A DNA stretch of 64,000 nt from Mesostigma viride (lineage: Eukaryota; Streptophyta; Mesostigmatophyceae; Mesostigmatales; Mesostigmataceae), in assembly GCA_009746045.1 (NCBI GenBank), contig RPFO01000166.1:116285-180284 (forward strand), in the 5' to 3' direction. The position numbers and the translations under genes are program-made. Shown here in pieces: positions 60,332-64,000 of this stretch. Every line of letters begins with the position of its first letter. Positions within the stretch are counted from its first letter, which is position 1. The notes under the pieces were generated by a model. The model was given only the letters and a program-made list of their open reading frames with translations, did not search any database and was not told the origin of the DNA.

Positions 60332-61878
60332 TGACACTTGAGCTCCCAAGAAAACCAGCATTTGATTGAAAACAATGAGTAGAGCCCCTGCCAAAGGCAG
60401 GTTTAAGTAGTCATCTCGTCTCCCTCGCATGCAGGAGCAAGAGCCCCCCGATCCACCCCAGTCCCTGGCGCCATTACCCTCCTCCCCCGCACTGTCGCCG
60501 CTCAGGAAACAAAACTTGATAGGATCACTGTTGCCCCAATAACAGTGAACAAAGAAAAGGAGAAGACCCCCCCCCTCTTCCGAGCAGCCTCGAGGGTAGC
60601 CGCTTCCATAAAAGACCACAAAGTGGGGCGTGTCGCAACATCTCCTTCATGGCGACTCAGCCCGCACAAGGCTATAATAACCCCCTAAGGGGCCCGACAA
60701 TAAAAGGTTAGCGAATCCGCGGAGCCGCCTCAGCAAAATATTATTCCGGATAAAAACCCAGAAAATTCGCATTCCGACGCCACCAGGGTTTGAACCGCTA
60801 CCTGCCGGGTGCTGAGCAGGGAGAGACGACAAGGCCAGACACTGCCACTGTCAGCCGAGACGCCTTTCCGATACTCGGTTCCTTTTGTGGGAATTTTGCA
60901 AATATATTTTCTTCCGGAACGCAAGAAATTAGCCGGCCGCGCGTCACCCTTATATCCCTCGCTGGCCCATAACAAAAAAGGGCCGCGCACCAAGCCGAAG
61001 GCAGCGCCATGCAGCGCCCTAGGCGGTGGGCCGCTGACTGACTACTGGTCAGCGCAGTCTCATGGAATCCAAATTAATCTATTGACGTACCTTCGCACAG
61101 TTTCCGCATCAGCTGCGGACTTCTTAGTCGACATGATTGGCTCCGCTGCTGGAATTACCAGCAGCCGGGGCGGGGCGCCCAGCCCACTTTCTATGACCAC
61201 CGAGACGCTGCCCAGCAAGGTGCCAACCAGAACCACTTGGCACATTGGTAACGCGAAATTTCCGTTCCGTTCAAACCGCCCCTACCTGCCGTGAAGTCGC
61301 AAAACCCGCGACTTCATAGCAGGCAAGGACGGGGTCTTTGCCTAATTTTCTTTAGCCCCGCCGCCATAGCAGCGAGGCCGCGCATACTGCTTCAGTGAGC
61401 ACATTCAAAGAAACAATTACGGGTCACAACCCGCCGACCATGCTTATCAAGCCTACCGTCAAAATGGAAAACGGCAAAACCAGAAATATCCTAACGCTGA
61501 CAATTTAATAATTCAGCCAGCCAGCTCATCTGTCACACGTCTGAGCTGGACATCAGGCCATGTGTACTCTTCGAATGCAACCCTGAACACACTACCCAAC
61601 CAAGCAGCACACCAATCAATTGGTGAGTGCTGGTTACATCAGATTTTATTACAGCTTTTTGACGCAACTTCCGTCAGCATTCAACACATGGCCGGCCGTT
61701 CAAACAAACGGCGCCTGACTTACAAAAGGCAAAGCTAGTTGCCAGTAGGATTCCCCGGTAAACAACAAGCCGTCCCCATTCGTCTAACAAGCCTTTCTGC
61801 ATGTACAGCCACAAGGTTGTGGCGGCCCTTTCTTTCCCGCATGCTGTTTAATAAACTATTTTCAGAGAAATCCGATTA
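60332..61878 (+). mobile_element. Nested element copy M2 (1547 bp)
   Basis: Begins TGACACTTGAG directly after the ATTA that ends M1 and ends in AATCCGATTA at 61878. The left 118 bp (60332-60449) and right 471 bp (61408-61878) show no difference from M1 on reading, so the pair is recent. The 958-bp interior (60450-61407) has no convincing ORF. It holds a stem-loop-rich stretch (ACCCGCGACTTCATAGC with GAAGTCGCAAAACCCG) and a tRNA B-box-like GGTTCAAACCC on the minus strand near 60800. Confidence 0.75.
60770..60860 (-). other. tRNA-like promoter motif inside M2
   Basis: Minus strand GCGGTTCAAACCCTGG fits a B-box; TGGCAGTGTCTGG about 55 bp upstream is a poor A-box match. No cloverleaf was found. 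It could be a tRNA-derived SINE piece or chance. Confidence 0.25.
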
Positions 61879-62457
61879 CACGGATCCCCCACTCTCAAGG
61901 GACGGTGCTCCTTGACCGCCTACAACTTACTTGAGCGTGCGGCGGTATACTGGTTTAAGCACCACAATAGTATTAGCTTGCGTCCAAACTTGATTAAAAC
62001 CCTCGCCCACATGTTCAAGACGGGGCGATACTCGCTAGATGCTAGATTTCTTGCAGGTAGGGGCCTTGATTACCCACGTGTACAAGCTGCATTCGAGATC
62101 ATGGTTGAACCTAGGCTTGGTGAACATTCTTTGTCTGCTATAGCACGCGGCCTTGAAAGAGCCCTGTTTAATCCGCGTGAGCGGTACTTTGAATCAGATG
62201 ATGTAGATGCAGTGTTTCCAGATGCACGCGCGGCTCAACGCCAAGAACGCGCTGCACGCACAACTGAAGAGCCACCGGCCTCTGGGTATTTTGACATAGA
62301 TGCCATCATCGAAGAGGTGCGTAAGCCCCTTCGTGATGATGATGAATTGACAGATGAGCAACTCCTTGACAAAGTCCTGCGTGACGAACGGAATAAGGAT
62401 GCCCCAGATATGTTGTTGTCATCGGACTCCGACTCTGACATAGCATTTTATGAGTGA

Positions 62458-63307
62458 ATTTGCTTCATATGGTATATATGTTTTCCATAATTAAATTGCA
62501 CTATGTTGCTTTCTTGTCATTTGTGTTATTTTGTTAATTTTGGTAATTTTGTTAATTTTGATAATTTGTAAACTGGGGACAACCTAGTCAGTAAAAAAGT
62601 ACAGTAGTTGACCCCCGTCCTCTGAGAATTTGAGAATTGAGATCCAGAAGCCAATTTTACCCTGACTTGTATCTAGAAACTTCTTGCTTGACCCTAGATG
62701 TAGGTTGCATGCACACTGTTACTTTAAATTTCATGCTTAGAAGAGCTTACATACAGCATAATTTGAGGCGTCTAGAATACAACCTAAAAGACAGTTTTGT
62801 GTGTTTGTACATGTGTCCCTCCTACCGAACCAAAAAACAGCCAAGTAAGCTTTGACATCAGGGCTGACCCAAAGCGATTTTGTTTGGTGTGTCACTAAAA
62901 CATCTGTCAATGGCAACTCCCAGGACAGACCGGGCAATGCCATGAAAGTGCGCCCAAACTTTGATGTACATGCTCGGACATTAGAGCATGCAACCATACA
63001 CTACAGCTGGTTGTCTCCTTGATACACTACAGCCCGCAAACCTGGGCCTTCCCGGCCTCCTTTGTAAGCAACCTACAACTACGCCCTGGTAACAAGCAGC
63101 TTTTTTTTTTTTTTCACCAACACCTGAACCACAAAATCTTTAAAACCTATGTACATTTCGAGGAGTGGGACCCCATAAGATGCCCTGTATCAAATTCATC
63201 CTGGTGACATCCACAACACCCTCCTGATCATTCTTGCTCACGCAGGCCCCAATGGCAGGTGCCCAGACCATCATCATCCTTCACTCCGCCCACTCCTCAC
63301 CCTTCAC
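62458..63307. other. AT-rich 3' end of the HUH element and spacer
   Basis: 62515-62570 contains TTTTGTTAATTTTGGTAA repeats, followed by the right terminal repeat (62650-62667). After it the sequence is spacer without a recognised gene. Confidence 0.5.
62997..63032 (+). repeat. 15-bp micro-insertion with 11-bp target duplication
   Basis: ATACACTACAG occurs on both sides of CTGGTTGTCTCCTTG, which is the terminal sequence of SINE-like family D. It appears to be an extremely truncated retroposon insertion. Confidence 0.65.
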
Positions 63308-63505
63308 CAGGTGAGGGATGGCCATGCCTTGGGGTCCGACATCTGCCAGTCCAGCCCATCGAGCAACCCGCACACCTCCTCACGGCACGCCAGGTCCTTC
63401 TCCACCTGCAGGCGGAAGAGCCACTCCTTGAGCCGGCCCAGCTTCATGCCCGTACGCAGGCCAGACGCTCCATGAGAAAGTCGCCGCTGAACAAGGGCGT
63501 GGAGC
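63308..63505 (-). CDS. Candidate internal exon of an unrecognised gene
   Basis: On the minus strand, CATCCTGCAG (acceptor) precedes an open stretch from 63505 to 63308 that ends at CACCTG|GTGAAG (donor). It encodes a Leu/Arg-rich segment (KLGRLKEWLFRLQVEKDLAC, LLDGLDWQMSDPKAW). Codon and GC content are higher than the surroundings and resemble the helicase exons. No family is recognised and no neighbouring exon is in the window, so it could be the edge of a gene beyond 64000. Confidence 0.4.
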
Positions 63506-64000
63506 CTGCAGGATGCACAAACCACGTCATGGTCCCCACATACGATATCGAAAGAGAACAACAAATATGTAAGAAAGATAGTGGCATGCCATCCAAGGCA
63601 TGTCACGGGAATTCTATCACCACTCCCTGACTGAGTGAATGATCACCAGTCACTGAGTGACTGCCGACATGCCCTAGCTCAGTATGTGTAGTATGCACAG
63701 CAATGGGGGCTATCCACCGTCACTAGATATGGCGCACGCTGGATGCTGACCAGCTCCCTAAGTCACCAACCCCCCCTTTGTACACAAATGGCAATACCAC
63801 TCGCACGGCGCCCATCAAGGAGATGCAACAGCTTCAACACGAGCATATAGCACCAAGAGAAGCAATGGGATACAAACATGGAGGCACAAGCAACATAAGA
63901 ACACCGCGTTGGAGCCAGAGCACCAGCGCAAGGACAAAGAGACCGGGGTGGCGACCCTGGTGTCCAGACATCCAAGCAACCAACCACAGAGACGACACGG
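63506..64000. other. No gene seen at the right edge
   Basis: Short ORFs only; probably intron or spacer. A copy of ATCAAGGAGATGCAAC at 63815-63830 faintly resembles the family D terminus. Confidence 0.4.

Larger units (their letters stand above)
58562..62457 (+). pseudogene. Zinc-finger/HUH Rep-like transposase gene, interrupted by a tandem insertion
   Basis: Likely start MDPAHANLQIL at 58562. An acidic region follows (frame 2), shifting to frame 1 near 58755 (EEEGDEVDEED), then a zinc-finger-like CNCC...H..TC segment (58890-58970). An intron at 58983-59150 (GT-AG, phase 2) leads to the HUH domain: TLHISISG (motif I), HKHVHMLID (HUH pair H-V-H, motif II) and YSGMIGYLLK (Tyr motif III). HUH proteins nick one strand and hold it through the Tyr. 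The frame meets TGA at 59725 where the insertion starts. It is open again in the same frame from CAC at 61879, giving a further ~190 residues (AYNLLERAAVYWFKHHNS, then an acidic C-terminus) to the stop at 62457. No Walker motif is visible, so no helicase domain. The frame change near 58755 and the insertion make this copy inactive as it stands. Confidence 0.7.
56996..62667 (+). mobile_element. HUH-endonuclease transposon with short terminal inverted repeats
   Basis: AGTCGGGGTAAAATTGGC (56996-57013) matches, in reverse, the sequence at 62650-62667 at 17 of 18 positions. Between them lie a G-rich repeat block, a coiled-coil ORF and a zinc-finger/HUH gene, all on the plus strand. A target-site duplication was not found, so the exact ends are provisional. 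HUH enzymes drive rolling-circle or single-strand transposition (Helitrons, Replitrons, IS200/IS605, IS91, CRESS-type Reps). Terminal inverted repeats are unusual for them. A nested insertion occupies 59725-61878. Confidence 0.6.

Noticed and set aside
59725..61878. The M1/M2 segment as a spliced intron of the HUH gene
   Set aside because: TTTTCAG near 61865 resembles an acceptor and would need a phase-2 donor. The only nearby options are weak, whereas removal at the ATTA junctions keeps the frame exactly and explains the tandem copies.
58562..62457. Endogenous single-stranded DNA virus Rep gene
   Set aside because: No superfamily 3 helicase Walker motifs and no capsid gene; instead a zinc finger and terminal inverted repeats, so a transposon is the simpler reading.

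Overview
The window is eukaryotic nuclear DNA. Its genes are split by GT-AG introns, it carries long micro- and minisatellites, LINE-type retrotransposons and an HUH-endonuclease transposon, and it shows no operons. Plant-style leucine-rich repeats, a Root_cap-like C-terminal region and a plant-like IGHMBP2/SMUBP2-type helicase point to a green alga or a relative in the green lineage. I cannot name the species.

Layout. 1-4900: repeat-rich block bounded by a 42-bp inverted repeat, with LINE remnants and a compound (GGAT)/(GGGT)/(GT) microsatellite. 5524-14821 (+): five-exon gene for a secreted subtilisin-like / LRR / PPC-like / LRR / Root_cap-like protein; its second intron is filled with pentanucleotide arrays. 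15.1-26.6 kb: retrotransposon territory, with one nearly complete LINE (RT intact, ORF1 and endonuclease frameshifted), several LINE 3' fragments, and 1.5 kb of (CATC)n/(AATG)n. 27571-48660 (-): a 15-exon superfamily 1 helicase whose exons join in frame to 838 codons over 21 kb; one intron holds a 7.7-kb array of a 17-bp repeat. 49.1-50.7 kb: a 52-bp minisatellite. 51.7-54.1 kb: a divergent pair, an unknown possibly organelle-targeted protein (-) and a three-exon dUTPase (+). 54.7-57.0 kb: nested LINE and SINE-like fragments, including an inverted pair. 57.0-62.7 kb: a 5.7-kb element with short terminal inverted repeats that encodes a coiled-coil protein and a zinc-finger/HUH Rep-like protein. 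62.7-64.0 kb: mostly empty, with one candidate exon (-).

The most notable object is at 59.7-61.9 kb. The HUH gene is interrupted by two head-to-tail copies of another element (607 and 1547 bp). They share 118-bp and 471-bp ends, carry hairpins near both ends, and show the same ATTA at all three junctions. The HUH reading frame resumes in the same frame right after the insertion. This looks like a recent tandem insertion of an HUH-mobilised, non-autonomous element into an HUH transposase gene.

A second theme is that several unrelated retroposon ends in the window share one design: a short hairpin followed directly by a simple-repeat tail. This probably explains where many of the microsatellites come from.
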